From Lutraria lutraria (taxonomy: Eukaryota; Mollusca; Bivalvia; Venerida; Mactridae): a stretch of 64,000 nt of DNA. Positions 26,396-39,240 of the stretch are shown piece by piece (positions within the stretch are counted from its first letter, which is position 1; each line of letters starts with the position of its first letter). The position numbers and the translations under genes are program-made. The stretch lies in assembly GCA_964023205.1 (NCBI GenBank), contig OZ026841.1, positions 29,402,399 through 29,466,398 of the forward strand. The letters are read 5' to 3'. The notes under the pieces were generated by a model. It was not told where the DNA came from, searched no databases, and worked only from the letters and a program-made list of their open reading frames with translations.

Positions 26396-27860
26396 GTTAT
26401 CATTTGAAGAGGCACATGTTGTTTTTAAATTCCTATTATTTCATTATACTACCTTTCTTGCACACTCAGTAACTGTAATACTTTACTATTTGTTAAATAA
26501 ATATATTATTAAATAGTTGAATCTTACATTTAGTCCTTGCACACGTATGTTTCGTTAATACAATTAGAACGCACTCGTTTTTTTATTAAGTCGAATTATG
26601 TCCCTGTTGTTTGTTTGTTTTTTAACCTTAATAACTTCTAAGCATTTATGGTTTTGAAATATGCATACAATTATCCATGAAATAATTATGTTTCTCTAGT
26701 CAGTGTTTTATTTACAGAAAATAATATCATGCGACACTGTTTTTAGGTGGGTCGGTCACGTGGTTTTGAATTTCTTTATATTTCTGCATTTTTATGTAGA
26801 TTTTCACTGCGCACGAACTTCAGTGAATAAAGCAATTCTGCATTCTGATGAAAATTACATTAGTGGTTTATAAACCTCGTGTGTTTTATGGACAGCTGGA
26901 GATTTCTAGAAACTTTTCTTGGCGCATGCTCCATATTTAACACTCACCTGGTCCAACTAAAGTCATGTGGTAATATAATAGTATTGACCACTAAAAATAA
27001 AACAATCATTCAAGTGGAACAAAATAACAACGTATAGATTTTAATTTTTTACATGAACAAATGAGTTAGGTGCAATATTTAAAACAAAATAATGTATTGC
27101 TAAGCAACATAGCGTTAATGGTGAAAGACCATTGAAAAATACAAATAAAGCATTTTTATACAAAACCGCTACAGACTACAGTAATGATCGATGCGTTCTG
27201 TTCTCAGACAAGATAGTCATTATTCCATTATTAGAATTCATATACAATTCCATGTTCAAAATCCTTTCATATTCGATACGACCAAACTGACCACCAAAGA
27301 AGTAAACCAAATGTACATAACACACTTCAACTCGAATGCATCTTGAGGCGCAAATATTTCCGATTGTTCTGTACAACATTGTTTAACATTTTATATGTTC
27401 AACTCAAATACGATTAACTAAGAAGAATTTACAGTCTTCGAACTTAATCCTAAATTCAGTATTAATCTAGTCCATTTAACCCACAAAATTAATAAACCGT
27501 GTTTGTATTGACTGATTCATTCAGTCTATCAGGTAAGCATTGGTTACTGATTTTCAAACTACATAAAAGCCCTTAAAGTCGGACCACATCCGAATTGGGC
27601 TTTACTTCTATTTTTCTGATATGTCCTATTTATAGAGATTTTTTATAAATTCTAAAAAAGGCGGACTTAAAAATTCGTCCAATTTTCAGGGAATTCCAGT
27701 TTTCAGGAGGTTTATTCTATCACTTCATAGAAGAGTAAATTAAGTTAGAGAGACGAATGAATAACGACAGGTGGCTTGTCGCTGCATATTCCTTGTTAAG
27801 ACGGTCTTTAACTAGTTTAATTAAGTCTTATCTCTTGTATAAGAAGAGAACTTATTTGTT

Positions 27861-28088
27861 TCACTTCCGCTTTCCCTGCGTTCTACTCAGTCTTTGTCGT
27901 CTGCGAAGCAATCGCCGATATCGTTCTAATTGTTCATTAAATAACTTTTTCTTTTCTGTGTCTGGCATTGGTGCGGGCGTAGCCTCTAACGAAGCAGCGT
28001 CTGCAGCACAAAGTCCGTCACGGATCCTAAAGTCGTCTATGGAAATATCGCCTTCATAGCCAGTTTCTGTAGCTCCCTCAAAAATCAG
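27861..28088 (-). CDS. Coiled-coil/MAM gene, last exon
   Basis: Acceptor ...TTTCTCATTAG at 28090-28089. The exon completes the MAM domain (LIFEG, GYEGDISIDDF, DGLC) and continues into a 45-residue tail rich in Arg, Leu and Gln (RYRRLLRRRQRL), ending at TGA 27863-27861. It joins the preceding exon in phase 0. Confidence 0.85.
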   Translation of the reverse strand: MIFEGATETGYEGDISIDDFRIRDGLCAADAASLEATPAPMPDTEKKKLFNEQLERYRRLLRRRQRLSRTQGKRK

Positions 28089-28687
28089 CTAATGAGAAAT
28101 AAAGAAAATCGTAGTTTTGACGTTCGTGTAAAATAAAATAAGATTTTTAAACATAATTGTATTTTCAAAATTGAATACTCAAGACCCGCAGTTCTTTGTA
28201 TTGTAAAATTTGATAACATTTTAAACCAAGGCTTACCCTAGTATAGTTGTCTAGCTATTAACGTGACATAATGCAGTCAATTGTGCATTAATGGACACGT
28301 GAATAGATGCCATCGGATGAACTAATATCGGCCCCTTCAAAGCCCCTTTGTTGATATGATAATTATCTATGACAGTTCTCCTTTTTCTGTCTGGTATATG
28401 CTAACATGTTTGACTGTACATGCTTCCGTTTAAAAAAAGACTCGGGAACAAGGGTTTTAATTCTGACGTCACAAAATCAACATAATATGATCAAGCTTCA
28501 CTTGCAGAAAACGATAAAAAAAACTTTAGCCAAATTACTTTGGGTAAACATGTTTTATGTTGATTTAACAAAGTTGTATAAATATTTATGAATTGGAACC
28601 TTGCCTGACTCGGAACAAAAAAACTTTTATAAAACTGTTCTTACATTGAAGATGAATTTCATAATTAAATAACATTTTTTTCTTTAC

Positions 28688-28801
28688 CTGATATCCGGAT
28701 CGTGCTATTTCTTCTGATACGGATATACTGGCTTTTATCCAGAGGTTTCCTTGGTTACCAAATACGCGCCAAACGGCCTTGAACTCTTCACTGGTGAGAA
28801 T
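28688..28801 (-). CDS. Coiled-coil/MAM gene, MAM exon 3
   Basis: 114 bases, 38 whole codons, acceptor CATACAG and donor GTAAAG. Encodes VWRVFGNQGNLWIKA, the conserved G-x-Q-G-x-x-W of MAM domains. Confidence 0.88.
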
Positions 28802-29530
28802 CTGTATGTGTAGAATGGTTACAATTGGCAATCATATGATATACAATCTACCGTGATGAGTTATTTCCCTTTGTCTAACAATGCACTAAATAATTGAACT
28901 GGTTTCCGTTCCGCGGCCACATGGGTAGAAAATGTATTCATCCGGATTAAGTGTTGTCAGAGCAAGTTTTTGATTAAGTACTTCATTACTTTAATACTTC
29001 CTCGATGTATAGATAATAGTAGTAAATGCAATTTTCGATAATAAGATTTTATTGGTGAAACGGATTGCAGACCGAGTAATATGATCACGTGATGTACCAA
29101 ACTGCCAACCAGTATAATACACACAGGGCCCTCCGTACTGGAGTGGTTATAGTGTCTGACTAGCAATCACTAGCTCATCACCGCTTTGAATACAAATCCC
29201 ACTCAAAACCAAACAGACGTGCGGAAGCTGACTTGCTGACTTATATGCTATCAGAGATTCTATCCAGGTGTAGGCATGAGTCCTCATGTATAGTTAAAAC
29301 AGGAAATGTGCCAAATGTTACTCAAAGTCCAAACATATAGAATGTCTATGATGTATAAACTGATCAGACACCGTTCGTTCTACACGGTTGTAAAGGATGG
29401 CGCCATGAACTATAGCAAAACATTCGATACGAATAAGTAAGTTAATTTCAAGATACTAGTATTACTAAATATATAAAAATGTGACATGTCGTCTAAAGAA
29501 TTTTAACTTATTAATTCTTCTTGCACTCAC

Positions 29531-29682
29531 CTTGCTGAAAACTGTCAATGTTCCGACATTGCGTCCATACATATGATAAAAGAATTCAATGCACTGGGTA
29601 TTCAAGCCCCTGTATTTGGGAGTCCTCATGCGAGCTTTGTTTCCTTTAGACCGTCCTGAAGCTTCTATGTACATATAGTGTC
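29531..29682 (-). CDS. Coiled-coil/MAM gene, MAM exon 2
   Basis: 152 bases, acceptor TTTTCAG, donor GTGAGT. Encodes YMYIEAS, then TQCIEFFYHMYG and VGTLTVF, core MAM strands with the third conserved Cys. The first two bases complete the Gly codon begun in the previous exon. Confidence 0.9.
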
Positions 29683-29988
29683 CTGAAAATACACCCGGAA
29701 TGAGTAGAAATATAAATGCCCGGTTCTCCTGTATCTCATCTCCCGTCTCTCTGGAGCGGTTCTGAATTGGACACAGCTGGCGAATGGGCCATTAAACGAC
29801 AGATAATAAACGAATAAATGAAAATACAACCGATTTAACATCGATGATTGTTTTCCAAAAACAAAATCGAGCTTTATACCATTTCAATCAGCAACAAGTG
29901 ACAGCAATTGTCACAAAAAATAGGTCTTTATTCACCAGATGCTTATCCCGTGGTAAATCTAGGAGAAGCTTACCGCGGCACAGAAGAA

Positions 29989-30196
29989 TACTGTGGAATC
30001 ATTAATTTTCGTTGGTGATTTAATTTCGTGGATTTTGTGGGTCGGCTCATTTACGAACTCAAATCCCCACAAATTAAAATGCAGAGATAAGGCTTTTTTT
30101 TGAAAATCAAATCCACGAATTTATATCCCCACGAAATAGCCATTTAAGTAAAAACCGCGAAAATTGTGCCCAACGAAAATAAATGAAAATACAGTA
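29989..30196. mobile_element. TIR element of the 'TTTCGTGG' family
   Basis: Ends TACTGTGGAATCATTAATTT and AAATAAATGAAAATACAGTA are imperfect inverted repeats; the interior has complementary 'atttcgtgg' and 'ccacgaaat' strings, so the whole 208 bases can fold on itself. No coding capacity. Lies in an intron of the MAM gene. Confidence 0.75.
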
Positions 30197-30219
30197 TTCA
30201 GTCTTTTCATAAGCGTAAA

Positions 30220-30365
30220 ACTAAACAAGGGGCCATAACTTCGCCGAATGATTGAATCACAAAAACATTGACATTATGAGCTGGGGAGCTTGATGACAAT
30301 AGTTCTATCAAAGTTTGACCAAAATCCCCTCAGAATGTAAGAGGAGTAGCGAAAAGAAGAAATTG
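30220..30365 (+). repeat. Interspersed repeat (GGGGCCATAACT type)
   Basis: Contains 'caaggggccataacttcgcc', 'gagcttgatgacaatagttc' and 'aaagtttgaccaaaatcccc', which I recognise as a dispersed repeat of heterodont bivalves; from memory, unconfirmed here. In an intron of the MAM gene. Confidence 0.5.
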
Positions 30366-30828
30366 TGGACAACCGCCCGCTGTAATTGGCCTATCTATTA
30401 ATGGAAAATTGCGTCAGATTGTTCAGAAATGTCTGGGTTATATTTCAAAGACATACACATGTATGAGTATAGATACATTTTTCATAACCTAGAAATGATA
30501 CAGATATCAGAATCCATGCTTATTTCTGTTAGCGCTCCTTATTTCCATAACATTTTTTCTTATTTCTGTTCTATACTGATCCTGATTATGATGTCATTGA
30601 ATGACAAACGGGAAAGAAGTGGACACCCGAAAACAAAACATCACCCTTAAAGACGTCAACAATCCCAAATACACCAAGCCTAATATAAACACATAGTTGA
30701 AAAATGAAACATAAGGCTCAATAATTCAATTAGTAATAACGTACAGTTTGTATATACTAAAATGCAAGCAGTCCAGTCATACCTTTTTAAATCACAAATT
30801 ATGAACATTAACTAAGCATATTGCTTAC

Positions 30829-30984
30829 CATTTCTGTCTTTGCAAGTATGGTCATTCTCAGGCCCAGTATTAGACGAAGGTGTTCGCCCTTGGACCCTTG
30901 TCCAGTTGAAATTGTCGGTGCCATTTTCTTGATTAAAGCCACACAAATCGGGATCCTCAAACCCGCAGTAGGTTTGGGTTTTTG
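30829..30984 (-). CDS. Coiled-coil/MAM gene, MAM exon 1
   Basis: 156 bases, acceptor TTTCTTTCCAG, donor GTAAGC. Encodes YCGFEDPDLCGF, NFNWTRV and GPENDHT, the start of a MAM domain with the first two conserved Cys. Entered in phase 1, which matches the end of the coiled-coil exon at 40318. Confidence 0.92.
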
Positions 30985-31299
30985 CTGGAAAGAAACATGA
31001 CAATCGATTGACAATACATAGAAATAAAATTTCAAACTTATTTGAGCAGCCGTTGTGTCTAATTCTTTCTTAATGTTGTCAGAAAGTGGTGTTGTGCTAT
31101 AAAATGTAAATCACAACGAAGACAGAAATTGACTTTCGTTCTTGGAGATAGGCTGTTGTATGAGATGAAAAAGATGAAAAAATGGAAAGAAAGAACGAGC
31201 AGAATATCAAAATACAGAAGAAGACAATTCACGAACAGATAACACAGCCATCGCATACGTTGTTATAAAAACAATACTATTAGTCTACTAATTTGTCAT

Positions 31300-34140
31300 T
31301 ATCAGACAAAGAAGAAAAGATTGTTCATTTATTGTATTTCATGAGGCAACCGGTCCAAATAATGGTACAAAGTCACACAATTTACAGTACTTTTAAACGT
31401 GATCATATACAGACACACTGCAGATAAAATAATAAAGATTTCTGGAATAGGCTACTTTTTAAACGCCAAAGTATATTTTGTACAAATTCTAGTTGGACCA
31501 ATATCAAACTTCCTGGTACATGCGACTTCTTAGCAATGTAAGCTACCCGTGATTTAGGACCGCATGTCACGTGTGTTTAACAGAAAATGAAACACAATTT
31601 GTGGTGATGCCGGAAATTAATATGTTTCATTTTCGTGATGACAATAGAGCTCTTGTTTAGAAACGCATGGCTTCTTGGAAACTGAAAGTGTTGACATTTA
31701 TTTGTAGATAAAAGAGTATCAGGTAATTAAGATCGGGCGAAGATAAGGAATTTTAAATGCCTTTCGTTATAAAACTGAAATTGTCTGCCGCACAAAAACT
31801 AAACCTATTTCATCCTTGGATTAATTCTGATAAGATGGAAGACTGATTTTTTGCCACGTAATCAGCTATAAAAGTTAATACGTTAGGCAGGTGCCAAATT
31901 GTTTTGTAAATATTTTAAAAACAACTGATTTATCGCATCAAGGAGTATTTACTGCAAGCTCGACATTACGCCCTGGTTGAATAACTTCAGCGTTTGTTTG
32001 GTGCCGTTTGTATGTGCGTAAAAATAACACTGCGTTGCATTCTTAAACAAATAAAAATACATTTCCTGTTGCTGAACAATAAATAATTTAAAATATCTAA
32101 AAAAATCATCTTATCCTGAAACACACATGATACTAGAAGTCCAGTAAATGAATTTACTCTTGCCTCTGTAACTTACTATAAAGTAATTAAAAAAGACACA
32201 GTTAGAGAAGATGGGATATTTTTTCGTGTATAATGATTGTATTCAGAAAACTCGACCACTATTTAATGCTTCATTGTCGGTTAGGGAAATTACGGTTTAC
32301 ACCCACTGAAACGGTTCATGACGGAAATGAATATATTTGAGTTTTACATAGCATATAGCGACTTAACAGTTTTGATAGTGAGGAATACCCCAGGTTTACA
32401 TCCGGGTACAACGTTCAACCTCCCGAAATGTACCGTTCGGGCGTGATTGTTGGAATGCACAAACTCTTTTATTTCGCTTGAATTTTGGACGGTTTAGTTC
32501 GCCAATAAAAATATTGAAACAGGCTTAATCAATTAAATGAAAATAATCATCGGCAATAGAACAACCAAGCGGAATCAATTAAATCATACTTAATGCAGAC
32601 AATTGGTAATAAGTATAATTGTTTCCTTGCAATGAAAGAAATTTAAAATAAACAATTTAATGCTCATAGCAAGTGTGTGAAAGCACTGATTGTGGATGGT
32701 TCCAGTTTGATATGCAAAACATTTTTATTATTTTTTACAATCTGCAGATGATTTGAAGGTAAAATAAAACAATTGTGTATAAAGTTAATAACGCTTTGCA
32801 CCATAAAGGCGATGTTAATCATTTCTGTAAACACATTTAAATGTATAAACAAATACAGTGCTTTAAAAATAATTTCGAACAGTGCAACTGGAATAACTTG
32901 TTATTCACAAAATGCCTATTGTACTCACGAGTCACAAAATTAGATGTCGATGAAAGAAAAACATATGTAACAAGATTTTAACTAATGCACAAGGCGCATT
33001 CATATGGATATACTATACAACACAAACAAAACATTCGCCACTTCGCAAAGCACATTTCCGTACTGATCGTAAATGAGGGGTGGGGGTCGACAATTCATCT
33101 AAAAAATTCAAATAGAGGACTATATAAACTAACATTTGAGTGAATCAGCTACAACATAATATAAAATCATATGTCTCCAAAAATGTTTTATGGTGTTTAG
33201 GTACTCGATAACGCAATGGTATTGATTATTCTAAAGCAACATTAAATTTAATGGGTCCCATGAATTTTATCTAAATGTAATGCATTTTCTTTGTTAATAA
33301 CACAATTAAGTGTAAGTTATTGTTATCAATATATTTTAAACTGTTTGTCAGAAGTGATTATAGACAGTAGTAAAACTTACATTTATTTCAAAACTCATTA
33401 GGCGTTAACCATTTCGTGACTAAAATATTTCAAAATCACTCACCACAATTACGTAAAAAAATCATTTTAATGCAAAAATCATTTAAAGCACTTATTCTTT
33501 ACTGTTAGGTTTCATTAATATTCAACAACCTGGTGAAGTTTTTATTGTTATAAACGGGATTGTATCTGATTGGCCCTATTTTCTTGGTATTTTTTTCTAT
33601 ACAACTTTTCTTTGGTATTTACTACAGTTGTTTGTTTTTTAGGTAACCACAAAGATAATGAAGATAAAACGTTATCCACCAGAGTGCACCTTTGAACGTT
33701 CTGTTATTTCTAAGCTAAAGAGAGATTAAGCTAGTTTTGTGGACCTAGGCTAACACATGCCTCCAGGTAATAAAAAACAAGTTACGAGTTAAATAAATAA
33801 ATAAATAATAGTTGCTCACACAAACAAACACTGCAATCAACTTCAGACATAAATGAATCACACATTTTATGTTCAAAGTTTGAGCATTGCTTGAACTCTT
33901 TGAGCTGTTCATGTATTACTTTGCCCTTTTCTATTCTATTCTGTTCTGTTAATCTTACTTGTGCACAATAGAAGTTTGTAAGGCTTTGCGAGAATGAGAC
34001 TACCGACTCATTGAACAGTTTTACAAGGTACGTTTGTTGTTAGAAACATCACACATGGCGCATCAACCTTTGCACAAAGTACCACACCCTAGCTGGTGCG
34101 AAAGAGGCAGTGACTTATGTAATATAAGCCGTCAGATTTT
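31300..34140. other. Intronic AT-rich DNA
   Basis: Part of the long first intron of the MAM gene. A (AAAT)n stretch near 33792-33810; no other feature supported. Confidence 0.4.
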
Positions 34141-34147
34141 ACTCAGC

Positions 34148-34320
34148 TACAGTCAAACATGTGTTATAAGCGGCCATCTCAGATTAAAAACCGCTCTGTG
34201 AATAAAAGCCAGGTCAGTCTTTTTTAAACTGTAACTGATTATTTATAATAAAATGACCTTCGAATAAAGGCCACCTGTTAATAAAAGCCACATTTTGTCT
34301 TTCCCATAGGGTTAACTGTA
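34148..34320. mobile_element. pogo/Tigger-like MITE, family 2
   Basis: Begins TACAGTCAAACATGTGTTA and ends GGGTTAACTGTA. Internal 'aagcggcca', 'aataaaggcca' and 'aataaaagcca' units repeat. The shared part 'aaagccacattttgtctttc' recurs at 47228-47248. TA-flanked CAGT ends fit Tigger-type elements. Confidence 0.65.
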
Positions 34321-34934
34321 CCTAATTCAAAAGGACACCTGTAGGTTAGGAAAATATAAAACCAGCATAGAAGAGGGGGAATGTTCCTTAAAACAATATT
34401 TGGTCAGCTGTATTTTGGATTCGAGAAAAGTAAACATTTTCAATAATGTAAAAAACAGTAGAATGTGCCTTGACTTCGAAATAAAATTCCCATGCTTTGA
34501 TCCTATAGAATATAATTGTAATTAAAAGTGTACAAAAACAAAATATGTTTACAGGTACATTGTTTGTACTATTTTTTAAAACCACTAGCTCGATTTATAT
34601 GTGGACTGTAGAAAATAAACAATTTACCGCAAGCCCAAGTAGATAATGTTTAAAAAATCCATTAGCCCGGTAAGAAATTTACTAGCCCCGGGCTGTGGGC
34701 TAGTGGGTTACCGTGAAGACTGTTTAAAGTATGTTGACTGTTAAAATTCCGATGTGATAGACAAGTACATGCAGGTAATCAAGCAGAGTTGGTCAGGTAA
34801 ATAATCAGTCGTATTATATTAATCATTATGTTGGTTAAAGTGGCGTTCATTCTATCTTTTTTTCTGAAACGCACTACGAGAACAATGTAACATAAGAGGA
34901 ACTGCCACATTGCTTTGGTTAACTTCCGATATAT

Positions 34935-35115
34935 TCAGTCATAACTCTCCAAAAGCAACACCCTTTGGGAATAGCAAAATTATGCTGTTGTTGATAGGTT
35001 GTTGCTCTTGAGATGTGGAATAAATACTAGTAGTTAAATCGTGCATTGGGAAAATTCATGCTGTTGTTGAAGGGAGGTTGTTGCGCAACTGAGGGCCGCT
35101 CAGGCGAAGTTTGAA
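34935..35115. mobile_element. pogo/Tigger-like MITE, family 1 (decayed)
   Basis: Contains 'caaaattatgctgttgttga', 'gctgttgttgaagggaggtt' and 'gagggccgctc', as in the other family 1 copies; ends degraded. Confidence 0.6.
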
Positions 35116-35275
35116 CTTCGTCATTCGCTGGCCTCTATAATACCCAGATATTTCTCCAGAATTTTGGTATGGTTAGATGTATAAGATACATAACATTGTT
35201 TTAAACAAATGAAAATATCACAGAAAATTATATAATTACATAAACGTCTGTATTATGATATAAAATGATTGCCTA

Positions 35276-35436
35276 TTATTGTCTAGCGGTCATCGTACTA
35301 AATGATTTATATGTTTCAATTACCACGGTGATATCATTTACGTGGGAGGTATGTTCCTGAATTAAACTATTTGCTGATGCAAAATATGTATCCGCTTTCT
35401 GTGCGAATGCTTTCTGAAAGCTGTTTAGTTTATCGA
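35276..35436 (-). CDS. Possible alternative last exon of the coiled-coil gene
   Basis: On the minus strand an acceptor-like TGTATTTTAG precedes a frame that stays open for 53 codons to a TAA at 35278-35276. It starts with two bases completing a codon, so it can be joined to the phase-1 donor at 40318 to give a coiled-coil protein without MAM domain. The peptide (DKLNSFQKAFAQKADTY near its start) looks helical. It may equally be chance; no conservation evidence available. Confidence 0.35.
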
Positions 35437-36144
35437 CTAAAATACAAAAAAAAGGATTCGGAAACATATTAGAACGATTTGAATCAACCATATAGTGCCA
35501 GACGCACTTAATGGACCTAACTCTGAAAATGGAAATACATGTGACTAGAATCAAGGTTAAAACATAATTATTATCTAATTCGTTTATTTTAAGGAAATTG
35601 ATGTGAGCAGCGATTGAAGACATAGTGAATATAGATATAAAGCTGATACAATATATGTTTTTCTCTATCTACCAATCACATAAGTTATAACGATTTATGA
35701 TGGGTGTTCTATGAGCACACGTTTCTAAATTAGTGAAAATATTAATTAATTATAATTGAATTGATGAAATCATGTTAATGTAAAACAAATTATATTTCTT
35801 TAAAAGATAACTTGATATTTTAGCGTCTGTGTGGTTGAATATTGCGCGTAAGGACACATATTAAGGTTCAACAGTCGATATCATCTTGAGTTCTTTTAAC
35901 CTAAAATCTAAAATATATTTTAGCCCCTGGAGAAAAGATCAGGTTGTCATTGGCTTAATTGAAACTTTTGTTAGAATATTATGAAAAACAATCTTGATAT
36001 GTAATATGGAAAAGATTCAGGAGGGTAAAAATAGGAACAAAATGTATGACAAAATATATAAAGCAGTATAAAGCAGGGCATATATTGTACAACATATGTG
36101 TGACGCAGCTAGTATATCTATCCAACGTTCTTGTGTTGACCCGC

Positions 36145-36550
36145 ATAGTCTACATATTATCACTGTAAAGAACACATAATACTATGGATAGTCTACATAT
36201 TATCACTGTAAAGAACACATAATACTATGATAGTCTACATATTATCACTGTAAAGAACACATAATACTATGATAGTCTACATTATATCACTGTAAAGAAC
36301 ACAAATACTATGATAGTCTACATATTATCACTGTAAAGAACACAAATACTATGATAGTCTACATATTATCACTGTAAAGAACACATAATACTATGATAGT
36401 CTACATATTATCACTGTAAAGAACACATCACATTAGTATCACACAAAGAACACAGTCATATAGTATTAAAGCTGGACTAAATAATATCACTGTAAAGAAC
36501 ACATAATACTAGATCTAACCACGCTATATCACTGTAAAGAACACATATAA
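36145..36550. repeat. ~42-bp tandem array, 7 good copies plus degenerate ones
   Basis: Unit ATAGTCTACATATTATCACT followed by gtaaagaacacataatactatg. Copies start at 36145, 36188, 36230, 36272, 36313, 36354 and 36396 (period 41-43); two or three decayed copies carry 'atcactgtaaagaacacat' to 36550. In the first intron of the MAM gene. Confidence 0.93.
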
Positions 36551-37089
36551 TAGAAGCCTTTACTAGGCTAGACTACAGTCTTTCCACACAGGACGTTTAG
36601 GTAAAGGTAAAAATGAAATTTGAGATGAAACAAGTATGTTGTCTTTTCGCCGATACAACAGCATAATAACACTTATGGTTTCCTCCAGCTTTTGACAACT
36701 CTTTTCGATCTGGGTGATGGCTGGGTAGTGATTACTAGGCACAGATCATATATCCGCGGAGCAGATAAGAAAGTAATTAGTTTAATAGACGTTTTGGACT
36801 ACGTGAAGTCTACGCGAGGTATGTGATGACATGATACGATACTGGATATTAAATACATCATATTTATTTCAATGTATCCGTCACTTTACTTGTTAAATGT
36901 TTATGTTTTATGGTACATAAATTTTATGACAGAATGCGATACAGTGCTAGACTATCGTGTGTTGAACATAGGACCGAAGATTTATATTTTTCATGAACAA
37001 TGATATATTAACATAATATGAATTTTAAAAATTGATGCTATGAAACAGGGAAAATGGATAAATAAAGAGATGTACCACATGTGTATTCT

Positions 37090-37410
37090 ATTAAATTATT
37101 TGTTTGGTTATTTCATCGGATTTAACGCCTTTTCAACATTATTTCAGTTATATCGTGGCGGGCAGTTATCCTAACCAGCTTTCCTGGACTTCATTTAGGC
37201 CTTATAACCAGTACTAACAACATCCTATCCGCAAGCGCTACCACCAAGCTACTCCACGTAATTCAGAGATAGAGGACAATTTAACATAGGCTGTAATATC
37301 TTCAGTCATATTTGTCACGGATAATTTTAGCTTCGGCCATGTTTCGAACTTACAACCTCTTGATTAGTAGACCAAGGCTCTAACCACTGAGCTAACCGGT
37401 TGGGCTCCTA
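37090..37410 (-). mobile_element. tRNA-derived SINE, family C, minus orientation
   Basis: The minus strand at 37407-37335 reads like a tRNA: TTAGCTCAGTGGTTAGAG (A box) and GTTCGAAAC (B box). The remainder shares the 'tttaacgccttttcaaca' end with the repeat at 48165. Confidence 0.7.
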
Positions 37411-38867
37411 CTCAATTTATCGGGACTGAAAACGAAATTCAAAGATTTTCAAAAACAAAATAGAATGATTATTGTTATTTCCCATTTGGACAGTAATGTC
37501 AATGCTATAGGCTTTATCTAATTATCCTAAGACGTATAAAAAGTTTTAATTTTGTCAAAATAAAAATAAAGACACTCGTTTTTTTACGATAATTAAAACC
37601 AAATGCAATAAATGTCTGGACTTGAATCATCCGGAGTCTATGCCCTTTTTATGTTTTAGCAAATTGAAACTCAATTCTGTTACCTCAGTCGATGGAACTG
37701 ACAAAACTTAAAAACATACAGCGATTATTTCACGAGAATAATGAAAACATTGTGTAACGTAAATTCATTTTCTGAATTTTGATGTTCATAAAAGCCATTT
37801 CTGACACAGTGAGCGAGTTACGAGTACATTAATGTAAAAATAATCAAACCAACGGAATAAAGGTGTTCACTTAATTTTTCACCTTCCGTCACTAGACACA
37901 GACGTAAAAACAAAATTATCTCCTAAACTGCCAGCATTGCATTTTAAAACACAATAATTTCGTTTTCATTAATCTTCAAAACATCTGTTATTCAGTTTTT
38001 ATTGTTTGATTGACGTGAAAAATAGAAACGAAAAGTTCAACATCTTATCTCATGAACGGAGTATACAGGTTTGTTTGAATATTGCAATAAATCAGGGTAT
38101 ACCACACTACATCATACGCGTACCATCACGTAATATATATAACAGAGAAATATTAGACTGTACTAACTTCGTGCAAAAATGCAATAAATCATTTTTTCGT
38201 GTTGTGTACTCCCTTTTCATTGTCTATGTGTGTGATCGCCGTATAAAATTTGAAATGGTGTCATTGCAGGTCAACGTACGTAATAAATTGACACTAACAC
38301 AGTTTGTGACAATTACAGCTTGCTTGAAAATTATACCATGTCATGGACTGTCAAACCCCGAAATAAGGACCACCTCTAAGGCCAAGTACGCTGCGTATAA
38401 GCTAACATTAAGATGATTATCAAGACTTAGTGGAAGCATTGTCAAAGATAATCTTGTAATACATGATAGTTAAAACAAAATTTAAAAAACACTGTATGTT
38501 TCTGATGAGTTAGATACAGGAGAACCGGACATTTATATCCCTGCTATATTCAAATAGTTTTTCCTGTTTTTATCGTGCGTGGTGTAAAGCACCGATTCAT
38601 GCCCCACTCGTTCCCTTTGATTTTCTTAACATAGTACCTGACTCGTTTAACCGTTAACACCTGACTAAATTCGGAAAACCCCACCTAGTAAACGCCTAAT
38701 ATTTTAATCATTACCACGTCTCATTTGTTTTATTGTTGCTTACTAAAAGTAAGTGAAGTACATTTAAGAATCCAAATTAGATGTCCACTAAAAGGCTAGA
38801 ATTTCAAAGTTGAAATATTTGTTACAATAATGTGGTAAAAGATTGTGTTAAAACTTTTTAAATTTTT

Positions 38868-39240
38868 TAGATCTTATTGAATGTAAATACTTGTTCGTGT
38901 TTTTTGTTTGTTTGTTGTTATTTTTGTATTAATACGAAAATGTTTATGTTTGATTTCATGATGTATGTTGACTTACAAATGAACTATATTTCATACTATA
39001 CACCTTCTCCGCCAGATTCTGTCCAGTCCTCCTTTTCTCTGTTGTCTCTCTTGATTTCTTCTTACATTTATAATACATAAATCATTATTTAAACTGACTT
39101 TAAACTACCTTTCTTATAACAATGTACTACAATTACTAAAGCCTTTTTTTGCCATTTAATTGTTACTGTCATATGAAAATTGATTTGTGTTATTTGTTTA
39201 ATCACATGGGCCTATATGGCTTACTGAAATTTGAAAATGA
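38868..39240. repeat. Dispersed ~375-bp repeat, copy 2
   Basis: Second copy of 21663-22035 with few differences. See that entry. Confidence 0.8.

Noticed and set aside
35276..35623. 115-codon gene as a single frame
   Set aside because: The first half lies upstream of a good acceptor and reads as intron-like; only the part from 35436 is kept as a candidate exon.
36145..36550. CRISPR array
   Set aside because: Units abut with no unique spacers; a eukaryotic intronic tandem repeat.
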